The translations under genes and the position numbers were made by a program. Source: a virus. From it: a stretch of 34,654 nucleotides of DNA. Of this stretch, positions 7,285 through 16,479 are shown piece after piece (position 1 is the first letter of the stretch; every line of letters starts with the position of its first letter). The stretch is from positions 1-34,654 of IMG/VR virus record IMGVR_UViG_3300014720_000094, one strand, 5' to 3'. The notes beneath the pieces are model-generated. The model was not told the origin of the DNA, did no database searches, and saw only the letters and a list, made by a program, of their open reading frames with translations.

Positions 7285-9051
7285 ATGTCAGTTAATTTAT
7301 TACGTAATAGTAAAGTATTCTTTACTACAAATGTTGAACTAGTAGATCCTAACCGTGGCCAGATTAAGCTTGGTAGTCATACACAAAATACAACATTTGA
7401 AATACAAGTTCTAGATGACCTAAGTTTTAACCAAACAACAGCAGTAGAAACAATTGCTGTTAACGAAGCAGGTACAACACCTATTCGTGGACAGCGTCAG
7501 TTTAACACGGCTCTTAATCCAGTAGACTTTAATTTTAGCACTTATCTACGTCCAGCTAAGGTTGGTACAATTGGTGGTGTAGTTACAAAAATTGAGGCAG
7601 CTACTAGTAATGGATATGTTAGTGCCGGTACACCTGCTACAGCTTTTCGTGGTTGGGATACTAGTGTAGATACATGGGATGCTGCAAAACAAGCTACTTA
7701 TAATGCTTTTGATGGTGTTACTGCCGGTCAAGCTATTTCCTTAAACTATGGTCCAAATACTACTGTTGAAGTTGCGCTGCAAGACCCAAACGGCAAACCA
7801 CTAATTTTAGCACCAATATTTGGTACTGCTCCTACAAAACTAGTCGGTAGCCTTACAGTACCTAATGATACCTACAACAGACTAATTGGATTTAGAATTG
7901 TAAATGGTGGCGAAGGATACAGTGATGGTCCACTTGTAGTTGATATTTTTGATCCTGACAGTGGAGCCGAAACACCAGAAACTATTACAATTGCTGTTTC
8001 TACCAATGGGGCAAGTGCTGCTGGTAGTGGTTACAAAACAACTTGCGAAGAAGCACACTTGTGGAACGCAATGTTTAGTCCAGATCAAGCGTATACAAAT
8101 GCTGCAAGCTTTACCAATAAAGTAAACGATACAGACGGTGCATTTAAAGAAGTGGCGGCTTATACAAGTGGACACCCTGCTATAGCACAACTTAATAAAA
8201 GTAACAGTCACCAGCTACAACGTTTTGGCATGATTGTTGTGTTTGATCAAAATACATTCTTGCTAGATGATTGTTCATTAACACAGGCTAGTATTGATTT
8301 TGGTATTGATCAAATTGCTACTATTCAGTGGAGTGGACAAGCCCGAGGAATTCGCAGAATTGTAAGTCCTACTATGAATTTTCCTATTAGTGGTGGACTA
8401 ACAGTTAGCGCCGGTACAGGTAGTTTTACTGCACCACTAGGCGGTGGAACAAGTTTAAGTGGTGATTTTCGTGGTAAAATTACTGATGCACCGTTTATTG
8501 CTAATAAACTAAGTACCGTTACGCTATCAGAAGACATTGGTAGTTTTGGTACAGGTCCTACCTATACATTTGCAGGTAGCGCAACTCCAGGTGCAAAATC
8601 TTATACAATTCCACTAACTGCTGGTAATATTACACTGCAAAATAATATTACATACTTAACACCTGCTTATATGGGTGCGGTTAACCAAGCTGTTACTTAC
8701 TTTACAGGTAGCAGAAATATTAGCGGTAGCTTAACAGCATATTTGCGCAGTGGTAGTGGTAGTGGCACAGCTGCAGCAAATAACTATACAGCTAATCTAT
8801 TTAGTGACTTAGTAGCTAAAGTTAACACAGATAGTGATCCACAATTTGCACTGCAAGTAGAAATTGGCGGTAGAAGTAATGCTACTAAAGTAGAACTAGC
8901 AATGCCAGCTGTTGTACTAACTATTCCAACAGTTAATGCAGAAAGCGTAATTACCAGTGCTATCAACTTTACAGCACAAGGTAGTGATCAAACTAACAAG
9001 CTATTTGACATCTTACAAGATAATGAGATAATGGTCAAATACTTTGTTTAA
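7285..9051 (+). CDS. Major tail (tube) protein, enlarged
   Basis: The 588-residue protein lies between the tail terminator and the chaperones, the standard place for the tail tube subunit. The N-terminus (NLLRNSKVFFTTN, FEIQVLDDLSFNQ, FNFSTYLRP) and later stretches (FGMIVVFDQNTFLLDDCSLTQ, DQIATIQWSGQARGI) fit tube proteins that form stacked hexamers. Typical tube subunits are about half this length. The excess includes a region around residues 90-260 with a NGGEGYSDGPLVVDI motif (7903-7930), a small beta module also present in the fibre gene at 24448. This region probably projects from the tube surface. Codon use (CTA, CGT) follows the capsid gene, as expected for an abundant product. SD AAGGA precedes ATG 7285, and a hairpin follows the stop. 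Confidence 0.8.
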   Translation: MSVNLLRNSKVFFTTNVELVDPNRGQIKLGSHTQNTTFEIQVLDDLSFNQTTAVETIAVNEAGTTPIRGQRQFNTALNPVDFNFSTYLRPAKVGTIGGVVTKIEAATSNGYVSAGTPATAFRGWDTSVDTWDAAKQATYNAFDGVTAGQAISLNYGPNTTVEVALQDPNGKPLILAPIFGTAPTKLVGSLTVPNDTYNRLIGFRIVNGGEGYSDGPLVVDIFDPDSGAETPETITIAVSTNGASAAGSGYKTTCEEAHLWNAMFSPDQAYTNAASFTNKVNDTDGAFKEVAAYTSGHPAIAQLNKSNSHQLQRFGMIVVFDQNTFLLDDCSLTQASIDFGIDQIATIQWSGQARGIRRIVSPTMNFPISGGLTVSAGTGSFTAPLGGGTSLSGDFRGKITDAPFIANKLSTVTLSEDIGSFGTGPTYTFAGSATPGAKSYTIPLTAGNITLQNNITYLTPAYMGAVNQAVTYFTGSRNISGSLTAYLRSGSGSGTAAANNYTANLFSDLVAKVNTDSDPQFALQVEIGGRSNATKVELAMPAVVLTIPTVNAESVITSAINFTAQGSDQTNKLFDILQDNEIMVKYFV

Positions 9052-9061
9052 TTTTAAATCC

Positions 9062-9086
9062 ATACGGCTAGCTGTGCTAGCCGTAT
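9062..9086 (+). terminator. Strong hairpin after the tail tube gene
   Basis: ATACGGCTAGC (9062-9072) and GCTAGCCGTAT (9076-9086) make a perfect 11-bp stem with a TGT loop, followed by TCTT. The U-tract is short, so it may act as a partial terminator or 3'-end protector. Either would lower chaperone expression relative to the tube protein. Confidence 0.65.
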
Positions 9087-9105
9087 TCTTACAGACCAGA
9101 TAACA

Positions 9106-9525
9106 ATGTCCGATATTAGTTTAAAAAATTTATTAGTTCCTTCAAAAGCTGTTGAAGTAGAATTTCCTGGTATGCCTGGATTTTTTATTCAGGTAGCATT
9201 TCTAGCCAGAGAAACTCTTATTAATATTCGTAAAAAGGCTACTAAAACGATTTTTAAAAATCGTCAGCCACAAGAAGAATTAAATGATGAGCTATTCTTA
9301 GAACTCTATGTAGAAAATGCCGTTAAGGGCTGGCGAGGGTTAAAGATTAAGTACTTAGAACAACTAGCACCAGTAGATTTAAGTAAGCTTGATCCCGAAG
9401 ACGAGTTAAACTATACTACTGAAAACGCACTTTATTTGATGAAAAATAGTACCGGTTTTGATAGCTTTATTAGCGAGCAGGTAAGCGATCTGGGAAACTT
9501 TTCCAAGAGCAAATCCTCGGAGTAG
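9106..9525 (+). CDS. Tail assembly chaperone, short form (gpG-like)
   Basis: The 139-residue protein lies between tube protein and tape measure, the fixed position of tail assembly chaperones. It begins MSDISLKNLLVPSKAVEVEFP and has FFIQVAFLARETLINIRKKA, consistent with the strand-then-helix start of gpG-like proteins. These coat the tape measure before tube assembly and are not in the finished virion. Near the 3' end lies G GGA AAC (9492-9498), which lets some ribosomes shift to -1 and add the T domain. Unshifted ribosomes stop at TAG 9523-9525. The SD is weak. Confidence 0.85.
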   Translation: MSDISLKNLLVPSKAVEVEFPGMPGFFIQVAFLARETLINIRKKATKTIFKNRQPQEELNDELFLELYVENAVKGWRGLKIKYLEQLAPVDLSKLDPEDELNYTTENALYLMKNSTGFDSFISEQVSDLGNFSKSKSSE

Positions 9526-9884
9526 AGCAGCAGCTTAAAAACTACTTGCAAAATAGGCAGGTAGGTATGAACAAGGACAAGTATTTAGACATGTGCGAAC
9601 AATTAGGTACTATGCCAGTTGATAGCGAAATACCTGTTGAAATAGAAGATTTACCACTACAAGTACAACAGGCACTAAATGTCTATAATATGCTGCAAGA
9701 TCAGTGGGAAGGATTTGCCGGATTATATTTAGGAAAAAGCTTAATAGGCTTACAAGAAGTACTAAAATTTAATCAACTAGAAGAAGATGAATACGGTCTT
9801 ACACTACAACTAATAAAAACTGTAGACGTAATAAGAACTGATATTATTAATACCGAAAGGGACAAAAAGTCTGCAAAAAAGTAA
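9106..9884 (+). CDS. Tail assembly chaperone, frameshifted long form (gpGT-like, 259 aa)
   Basis: A -1 shift at 9492-9498 joins 131 codons of the short form to 128 codons read from base 9498 to the stop at 9882-9884. The junction reads ...LGN then LFQEQILGVEQQLKN. The downstream frame is open well before its nominal TTG at 9546, which has no SD, so it is not a separate gene. The T part is acidic and helical (DKYLDMCEQLGTMP, LPLQVQQALNVYNMLQDQW, LTLQLIKTVDVIRTDI). In lambda the GT form recruits the tape measure through G and the tube protein through T; the same is inferred here. The stop codon lies in the loop of the following terminator hairpin. Confidence 0.85.
9492..9498 (+). promoter_or_regulatory. 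-1 ribosomal frameshift slippery site GGGAAAC
   Basis: The heptamer fits X XXY YYZ in the correct phase (G GGA AAC; tRNAs re-pair on GGG AAA). It is 25 bases before the short-form stop and links precisely to the overlapping -1 frame. Lambda uses GGGAAAG at the same gene position. I see no clear downstream stimulatory hairpin. Confidence 0.88.
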
Positions 9885-9905
9885 AATCTTTTTGCAGACT
9901 TTTTT
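9864..9905 (+). terminator. Intrinsic terminator after the chaperone genes
   Basis: AAAAAGTCTGCAAAAA (9864-9879) pairs with TTTTTGCAGACTTTTT (9889-9904) across a nine-base loop, giving a 16-bp stem ending in a U-run. The A-rich left arm also allows termination of antisense transcripts. The long-form chaperone stop (9882-9884) is in the loop. Confidence 0.88.
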
Positions 9906-9926
9906 ATTACTCAAAAAATTTTTTGA

Positions 9927-9955
9927 TTGACATTTTACTACCTATATGGTATAAT
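9927..9955 (+). promoter_or_regulatory. Consensus sigma70 promoter for the tape measure / tail tip genes
   Basis: TTGACA (9927-9932), a 17-base spacer and TATAAT (9950-9955) are a perfect match, with an extended -10 TGG (9947-9949). Directly upstream is the 16-bp palindrome TCAAAAAATTTTTTGA (9911-9926), whose A/T tracts could act as an UP-like element. Transcription would start near 9962, leaving a leader of about 40 bases before ATG 10002. Confidence 0.88.
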
Positions 9956-10001
9956 TGGTTTAATCTTAGAATAATCGGTCCAGTAAATACTTGGAGCAGA
10001 T

Positions 10002-13000
10002 ATGGCAGGCAGACAAATAGACTTTAATATCAATGCTAGTGATAATGGCACGCTAGACAAATTAACTAGCAAAGCTAAAACAGCTAATCAAGAATTTGAA
10101 AAGCTAAAAAATACTGCTGGCAGCGTAGGTACCGGAACCAAATCCGGAGATCAAGCTATGCGTCGTGCTACAGCAGCTCCAGTAGCTAGTACGGAGCTAG
10201 ATGACTATACTACTGCTGGTGGTGTTGGTCGTCGCCGTGGAGCTAGTGCACGAGATTTTGCTGCTGAAGCACAGGGTCTAGGTGGGTTAGTTAGACTTTA
10301 TGCTGAATATGCTGCTAATATTTATGCTGTAACTGCTGCGTTTGGTGCACTACAAAATGCCATGCAAACTGAAATAATGATTCGTGGTATGCAGCAGCTT
10401 GGTGCAGCCACAGGAAATAGTTTAGTAGGCATGACAAAAGAGTTTGTTGCTGCTACTGACGGCATGGTAAGTTTTAGAGAAGCAGCTGAAGCTGTTACAA
10501 AAGTAACTACTAGTGGCATGGGTAAGCAGCAAGTTATGGATATTGCTACTGTAGCTAAGGGTGCTAGTCAAGCACTTGGCTTAAGTATGACTGATGCTGT
10601 TAGCAGATTGAGCCGTGGTATTACTAAACTAGAACCAGAACTATTAGACGAATTAGGCTTGTTTACCAAACTAGATAAAGCTGTTTCAGACTATGCACGT
10701 AGTGTTGGTAAGAGTGAAGGTCAACTTACAGATTTTGAGCGCCGTCAAGCATTTGCCAATGCAGTTCTTGATGAAGGTAAAAAGAAATTTAGTGAAATTG
10801 CACAAGCTGGCAGTCCATATGATCAATTACTAGCTAACCTTAAAAACGTTGCTACAGATATATTAAGCGTTGTTAATACTGTAATCGGACCAATTGCAAA
10901 AGTGTTGGCAGATAATACCGGGTTGCTAACAGCAGCTATAGGACTATTTGCACTAAAAATTGTTAGTAAAGTTTTTCCGGTATTAGGCGACTATAGAGAT
11001 AAATTAGATAGACTAGCTAAAGAATCTAAGGAAAAAGCAGCACAAATTGCAGAAGCCGCAAAAGAGCGTGAAGTATTTGGTAGAACTGGCTTAGAGGCAA
11101 AAGCAGGTGTACCAGAAGCAAAAGCTGCATTAGATATAGCAAAAGCTAAGGAAGCGTCAGCCAGAGAAGAACTGGGCTTAACAAACAAACAAAATATGTC
11201 TCTGGCAGAAAGAGCTGTAGCTGAACAAAAAATTAATAACATTATCAAACAGCGAATAGCCGCAGAAGCAAATTTAAAGAAAGCAGGCGACCTAGCTGCG
11301 GAGTTAGGTACTAAGCCAAGTACATTTTCACCTACTTCTTATATTCAACAGCAAAATGCTAAAAGAGCTGCTAGTGGAGCAGCCAGAACCGGAATAGTTG
11401 CTGATGTTAGTCGTCAATTTGAAAGTAAAGGTATAAGAGAATCTTTTGCGTCATTAACTGCACAAATAGGTGCAAGTTCAGATGTATTAGGTAAATGGGG
11501 AAAAGTTAGTACTTTTGCCGCCGGTAGCGCAGCTATACTTGGACAAGGTATAAGTTTGATTGGCGGATTCATATTTAATAAATTATTAGGACCACTAAGT
11601 TTAGCAATTAGTGCCTATGAACTACTAAATTCATTGTTTAGCACAAATGCTAAGGAAATGAAGAAGTTAGAAGATGGACTAAGTCAACTTGATGATGCTA
11701 CAAAGACCGCATTAGATACTAATCAAAAGTATAAGGGTAGCATAGGCGTAGATGCAGTTATTGCATATGCTAACAGTATAAAAGGTTTGGACGAAAATAT
11801 ACAAAATTTAGTTAAAAACTTTGACAGCACTAAAAAAGCAGACAGTTGGTTTGATACCTTTAGTAACTTTTTAGCAGATATAATTCCTGGGTGGGATAGC
11901 GTCGAAGAAAAAACCAGTAAGGGTCTTGGAGCCTCACTAGCAGCTGGTATAAACAATATTAAATCTGGACCACTAAAGGCTGAATTAACTAGAAAATATA
12001 GAGAAATACTAAATATTGACGAAAAAACACCTATTACACCAAAGACTATTGAGGCCGCCTTAAATAAGTTAGATGGTTTTGGTGCCGATGCTGCCAAAAA
12101 ATATCAGAAAGCTATAGAAGATCTTGGTGCAGCTAGTGAATCGGCCAATAAAACAATACAGGAACAATCATTATATTTACGCGGACTAGTAGAGTCAGGT
12201 GATTTAGCTACTAAAAGTATACAAACTTTTATGAATAGTTTAAAAGATAGTAGCCCACTATCTCAAATGCTACAAAATAATATAAAATATTTAAGCCAAT
12301 TAAATAAAGCATTAGATGTTAATGATTTAAACGCTCAAGCAGCAGCAATGGATGCAATTTCAAAGGTAGATTTTACTGTATTTGGAGATGCAGCTGTTGA
12401 GATTGCTAGAATGAGTGATGAATTTCAAGCACAGAAAACTAATATAGATGCTGTAAATGCTGCCCTAGAAGAGCAACGAGAAAAATTAAAAGCTTTACAA
12501 TCAGGTCCACAATTAAAATGGTATCAATTTGGCGAAACTAATGCCGGCCGTAAGGAAAGAATGGACGAAGCTGGTAGAGTACAAGAAGTTATTCGTATTC
12601 AAGAACAAGTAATCAAAGATTTTGAAGATAAGTTTGTTGCTATGAGAAATAGAGTTGCCGAAGCTACTAGTCAAGGCGTGCAACAAATGGCTCAAACTGC
12701 TGTTAAAGCTCATATGCTAGAATTAGAGAAAATCAAAATTGATTATCAAAAATCTGTAGTAGGTATGTTACCTGTAAAAACAGAAAGTTCACTAAGATTA
12801 CAGGCGGATCTGGACAAAAAGAGTATTGACATTGAGTCACAATTAATTAAATCTCAAATGAATTTAGCTAATTCTACAGATAAATTACGTTTATCAATAG
12901 AATTGATGCGTGATGATCAAAAAATTCAGGAATTAAGTAACAAAGAGAAAAAAGACGGAAGTTTATCTAGTGCTGATACCTCAATGCTATCAAGACTTGT

Positions 13001-15107
13001 AACTCGTAGAACTAATAGTGAAAAAGCACTTGCAGCACTAGACGGTGGAAAAGTAGAGAGTATACAAGCTCTATTAGCGGATTTTCCAGAATTATTTGAC
13101 GCTATGCAGCGTAGAATGAAACAAGCGCAAATTGAAGCTAAAGCTGCCTCAGATAAATCAAAAGTAGACGTTAAACTATCTGTTGATACTATAAAACTCA
13201 AGGCAGATGAAGCTAGAGCTGAAATAGCTTATGAACTAGAAAAAACTTCTCAGATAATTTCACAGATTGGTAGTGATACTCCTGAAAAGTTACAAGCTCA
13301 AATTGACTTTGCTACTTCTGCACTTGATAAGCAGCTAGCCACAATTAAAACTAAGGCCAAAGAACAACTAGATATAATAGATAAACTACAAAAGGCTGGT
13401 GGAATCGATAAAGACCAAGCTGCTGATCAAAGAGCCAAAGTAAATCTAGAGACTATGAACGCTGAAATGCTTGCCAAATCAAAAACAGAACAAGATAATA
13501 TTAATAGAAGTTCTCAACGTAACGTAATGCTAGTAAAAGAAACCAATGATTTGATGATAAAGCGATTAGAAATACAAAAACAGCTAATTCGCGGAGAATC
13601 GTTAGAAGCCTTTGATCAAATAAATTCTAAGAACGAAGAAATACTACGATTACAGCAACAGAATGAATTAGTAGAAGCTCAAGAAGCAGCTAAAAGGTCT
13701 AGACAAGCTGCAATTAGTTTTGCTGGACAAGCAAAAGGTGGATCAGGATTAGATGGTCCAGAATCTGCATTGTCAGAAAAAACTAAAGGAGAAATAGCTG
13801 CATTAAATGCAGCAGCAGATAGTGACGAGCGTCGCGTTAAAAATTTAATGACAATACAAGGTTTAACTAGAGAGCAGGCAAAAGAAGCAGCAGCTTATGA
13901 ACGTACTACAAGGCAAGTAGCTATAACTGAAGCACAGTTACGTGCAGAAAGTGCTGCTAGACTAAGAATTGAAGAACAAGCTTCCGCTACTAGAGATCAT
14001 CAATTAAGATTAGAAGAAACTAGATTAGGTATACAGGGCCAATTAGGAACACTAGTTGGAGATGATCTTAAAAATGCTCAAATGAACCTAGAATTTCGCA
14101 AAATTGACAATCAACTACTAATTGACCAAAAACGTCTTGTAGAAGAAATAGCCGCAGCAGAAAGAGCTTTAGCGGAACAAAAGCGACAAGCAGGCACATC
14201 TAAAGTTATTGATTATGCTAGTGGTACTGAGTATACTGTTGAAAATGTTACTCCAGGAGTAATACAACAGACAGAGGCACTTGACGCTGCTAAACAGAGA
14301 CTAACAGATGTAGGTACTAATGCAAAGCGAGCCAAAGACGCTATAAAAGCTGCATTTGTTCCGGATCCTATTCAAAGGTTTAGTCAAACGTGGATGGCAC
14401 AAACTGATAAAATGACAGATGCTTTTATGACCTTTGTAGAAACAGGAAAATTTAGTTTTAAAGATTTAATGAAAAGTATATTAACTGACTTCTTAAAGAT
14501 GTTAGTAAAAATGCAAATGGAGGCAATGGCAGCGCAGGCTTTAAGAACCGCACTAGCATTTCTTGGTTTTAGCACCGGTGGCGTTGTTGGCGGAACCTCT
14601 ACAGGAGGCAGTTCATTTAATGCTTATGTAGATGCTGGTGGATTTGCTAAAGGTGGTACTTTTGGGCCCGCTATGGATGCCTATGCTATGGGCGGAACCT
14701 TTGCCAAAGGCGGAACCTTTAGCCTAGAAGGTTATGCCAAAGGTGGTAGTTTTGCTAACAAAGTAGTAGATAGTCCAACAGTATTTAAGTTTGCTCAAGG
14801 TGGTGCACCAAACCGTCTTGGAGTAATGGGCGAGGCAGGACCAGAGGCTATTATGCCATTAAAACGCATGAGCAGCGGAAACTTAGGCGTTGAAAGTGGT
14901 GGCGGTGGTACCGTAGTTGATATTAAAGTTAATAACTATAGTGGAAAAGAGGCCTCTACTACACAAACAACCGATAGTAGAGGAAATCGCAGAATAGAAA
15001 TTACTGTAGGTGATATGGTTAGCGGAGAAATTAGTAGAACTAATAGTGGTGTACAAAACTCAATAGGTAATACATTTGGTATGAAGCCACAATTAATTAA
15101 GAGGTAA
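10002..15107 (+). CDS. Tail tape measure protein
   Basis: This 1701-residue protein sets tail length and occupies the tube lumen. The N-terminus (RQIDFNINASDNGTLDKL) is typical of the family. Two hydrophobic segments, near residues 287-328 (VIGPIAKVLADNTGLLTAAI) and 510-543 (ILGQGISLIGGFIFNKLLGP), may contact or cross the host membrane during ejection. Residues ~600-1440 are long charged helical, coiled-coil-like stretches. The end has the lambda gpH-like glycine-rich signature: repeated FAKGGTF/YAKGGSF units and MGEAGPEAIMPLKR (near residue 1610). At roughly 1.5 angstrom per residue the tail would be about 250 nm (inference). It follows the strongest promoter; GGAG lies five bases before the ATG. 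Confidence 0.95.
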   Translation: MAGRQIDFNINASDNGTLDKLTSKAKTANQEFEKLKNTAGSVGTGTKSGDQAMRRATAAPVASTELDDYTTAGGVGRRRGASARDFAAEAQGLGGLVRLYAEYAANIYAVTAAFGALQNAMQTEIMIRGMQQLGAATGNSLVGMTKEFVAATDGMVSFREAAEAVTKVTTSGMGKQQVMDIATVAKGASQALGLSMTDAVSRLSRGITKLEPELLDELGLFTKLDKAVSDYARSVGKSEGQLTDFERRQAFANAVLDEGKKKFSEIAQAGSPYDQLLANLKNVATDILSVVNTVIGPIAKVLADNTGLLTAAIGLFALKIVSKVFPVLGDYRDKLDRLAKESKEKAAQIAEAAKEREVFGRTGLEAKAGVPEAKAALDIAKAKEASAREELGLTNKQNMSLAERAVAEQKINNIIKQRIAAEANLKKAGDLAAELGTKPSTFSPTSYIQQQNAKRAASGAARTGIVADVSRQFESKGIRESFASLTAQIGASSDVLGKWGKVSTFAAGSAAILGQGISLIGGFIFNKLLGPLSLAISAYELLNSLFSTNAKEMKKLEDGLSQLDDATKTALDTNQKYKGSIGVDAVIAYANSIKGLDENIQNLVKNFDSTKKADSWFDTFSNFLADIIPGWDSVEEKTSKGLGASLAAGINNIKSGPLKAELTRKYREILNIDEKTPITPKTIEAALNKLDGFGADAAKKYQKAIEDLGAASESANKTIQEQSLYLRGLVESGDLATKSIQTFMNSLKDSSPLSQMLQNNIKYLSQLNKALDVNDLNAQAAAMDAISKVDFTVFGDAAVEIARMSDEFQAQKTNIDAVNAALEEQREKLKALQSGPQLKWYQFGETNAGRKERMDEAGRVQEVIRIQEQVIKDFEDKFVAMRNRVAEATSQGVQQMAQTAVKAHMLELEKIKIDYQKSVVGMLPVKTESSLRLQADLDKKSIDIESQLIKSQMNLANSTDKLRLSIELMRDDQKIQELSNKEKKDGSLSSADTSMLSRLVTRRTNSEKALAALDGGKVESIQALLADFPELFDAMQRRMKQAQIEAKAASDKSKVDVKLSVDTIKLKADEARAEIAYELEKTSQIISQIGSDTPEKLQAQIDFATSALDKQLATIKTKAKEQLDIIDKLQKAGGIDKDQAADQRAKVNLETMNAEMLAKSKTEQDNINRSSQRNVMLVKETNDLMIKRLEIQKQLIRGESLEAFDQINSKNEEILRLQQQNELVEAQEAAKRSRQAAISFAGQAKGGSGLDGPESALSEKTKGEIAALNAAADSDERRVKNLMTIQGLTREQAKEAAAYERTTRQVAITEAQLRAESAARLRIEEQASATRDHQLRLEETRLGIQGQLGTLVGDDLKNAQMNLEFRKIDNQLLIDQKRLVEEIAAAERALAEQKRQAGTSKVIDYASGTEYTVENVTPGVIQQTEALDAAKQRLTDVGTNAKRAKDAIKAAFVPDPIQRFSQTWMAQTDKMTDAFMTFVETGKFSFKDLMKSILTDFLKMLVKMQMEAMAAQALRTALAFLGFSTGGVVGGTSTGGSSFNAYVDAGGFAKGGTFGPAMDAYAMGGTFAKGGTFSLEGYAKGGSFANKVVDSPTVFKFAQGGAPNRLGVMGEAGPEAIMPLKRMSSGNLGVESGGGGTVVDIKVNNYSGKEASTTQTTDSRGNRRIEITVGDMVSGEISRTNSGVQNSIGNTFGMKPQLIKR

Positions 15108-15112
15108 TAGCT

Positions 15113-15916
15113 ATGCCTGGAGCATTTTATACTTGGCCAATAGACTTGCCTACTTGGCCACAGGTAGGTTTTCAAGAAGAGATAAGAATGCGAATTTTGA
15201 GAACTCCTATGGATAAAGGTATAGCAAAATTACGAACAAATGGAGTACCAATTACAACCTTCAAAGTCAATTATATAATGGAAGACTATCAAGTTCTAGA
15301 ACTAGAAAACTTTATATATAATGAGATAAAAGGAGTTCTTAGATTTAATTGGAACCATCCCAGAAAATTTATACCTGTTGAAGCAAGAATTATTCCCATT
15401 AATCAAACATCATATATAAGTATTAGTAATAAAATTGATAAGTATTATACTACAACTATAGGACTGCAAATTATGCCAGAAGTAGCAGCCGATGCTAATA
15501 CTAGTGATATATTTGGTGAAACAAGTACTCCACCATATCTTTGGCCAAATACTTTGCCTCAGCTACCTTTACGTGGATATACTGAAACAGGAAATCTGAA
15601 CATAACTACTAGTGAAGATGGTACAAAGCAACGTAGATTAGGAGAATTACCTGGTACTCTTGGATTAAACTATACTTTAACTGGTACTCAAACAGAAACA
15701 CTAATAAATTTTATTACTATTACCCTAAAAGGTACTAGAAGATTTTATTTTCCACATCCAAGAACAGGCAATCAGGAACAAGTAAGAGTTGTAGATAATA
15801 GCGGTATATTATTAACAATTTCTCACATAGGTACTGGTTCTGGAACTACAGATATAGCATATTTAAAAGCAACTAGCTACTATAATGTTGCATTAAATTT
15901 AGAGGTTATACCATGA
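15113..15916 (+). CDS. gpM-like minor tail protein, tandemly duplicated domain
   Basis: The 267-residue protein sits just after the tape measure, where lambda gpM lies. It holds two copies of one domain. Copy 1 (residues ~8-125) has WPIDLPTWPQVGFQEE, RTNGVPITTFKVNYIM, LENFIYNEIKGVLRFNW and HPRKF. Copy 2 (~143-267) has WPNTLPQLPLRGYTE, LGELPGTLGLNYTL, LINFITITLKGTRRFYF and HPRTG. Such proteins adapt the tube end to the tail tip. AGAGG precedes the ATG inside the tape measure gene, and the stop overlaps the next start (ATGA). The gpM family call rests on position and pattern. The duplication is directly visible. Confidence 0.7.
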   Translation: MPGAFYTWPIDLPTWPQVGFQEEIRMRILRTPMDKGIAKLRTNGVPITTFKVNYIMEDYQVLELENFIYNEIKGVLRFNWNHPRKFIPVEARIIPINQTSYISISNKIDKYYTTTIGLQIMPEVAADANTSDIFGETSTPPYLWPNTLPQLPLRGYTETGNLNITTSEDGTKQRRLGELPGTLGLNYTLTGTQTETLINFITITLKGTRRFYFPHPRTGNQEQVRVVDNSGILLTISHIGTGSGTTDIAYLKATSYYNVALNLEVIP

Positions 15917-16479
15917 GTAGATTAAGTACACTTAGTCCACAAGCAATTAAAGCTATGTATTCTCCGGACTCTGACGATACATTAATTGCTTTGATAACTA
16001 TCTATAATCCTGCTAATAATACAGTTCCCGTTGTTAGGCTAGCCGATAATTTTACAACACATTTTACTAGCCCAGTACCAATAGGACTATCAACAGTTGT
16101 TAATAAACAAACAGATGCAGAAGAAATAATATACGGAGTTATAGGTCCTGGTAACGAAAAATTTATATTTTTACCAATGGGTTTGACTTTGCCCGATGAG
16201 ACTGCAGGACAAAGTCCTAAATGTACTATAACTTTGTTTGATGTAGCAGGATATTTAACACCACTAATAAGAGAAATATCCGATCCACCATTAATAAAAA
16301 TACAATTAGTATTAGCCAGTAATCCTATAAATGTAGAAATTACATTTACAGATTTTTATATGACAAACATATCATATACAAGAGAATCTATTCAAGCTGA
16401 ATTAAATATTATAAATTTGGATAGAGAACCTTTTCCTCAACATAAATTTACACCAGCTTATTTTCCAGGACTATTCTAA
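15913..16479 (+). CDS. DUF1833-type tail protein at the gpL position
   Basis: The 188-residue protein starts MSRLSTLSPQAIKAMYSPDS and has LIALITIYNP, VPVVRLADNF and a C-terminal PAYFPGLF, a pattern I associate with DUF1833 proteins found just before NlpC/P60 genes in phage tail clusters. It probably takes the place of lambda gpL, linking the gpM layer to the central J hub. Unlike gpL it lacks a cysteine cluster (a single Cys, in SPKCTITLF), so no iron-sulphur site is expected. AGAGG lies seven bases before the ATG, and the stop overlaps the next start as TAATG. Confidence is moderate for the family and good for tail-tip location. Confidence 0.7.
   Translation: MSRLSTLSPQAIKAMYSPDSDDTLIALITIYNPANNTVPVVRLADNFTTHFTSPVPIGLSTVVNKQTDAEEIIYGVIGPGNEKFIFLPMGLTLPDETAGQSPKCTITLFDVAGYLTPLIREISDPPLIKIQLVLASNPINVEITFTDFYMTNISYTRESIQAELNIINLDREPFPQHKFTPAYFPGLF

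Noticed and set aside
9546-9884. Independent gene starting at TTG 9546
   Set aside because: No SD, and the frame is open upstream to the GGGAAAC site, so it is the -1 frameshift extension of the chaperone.
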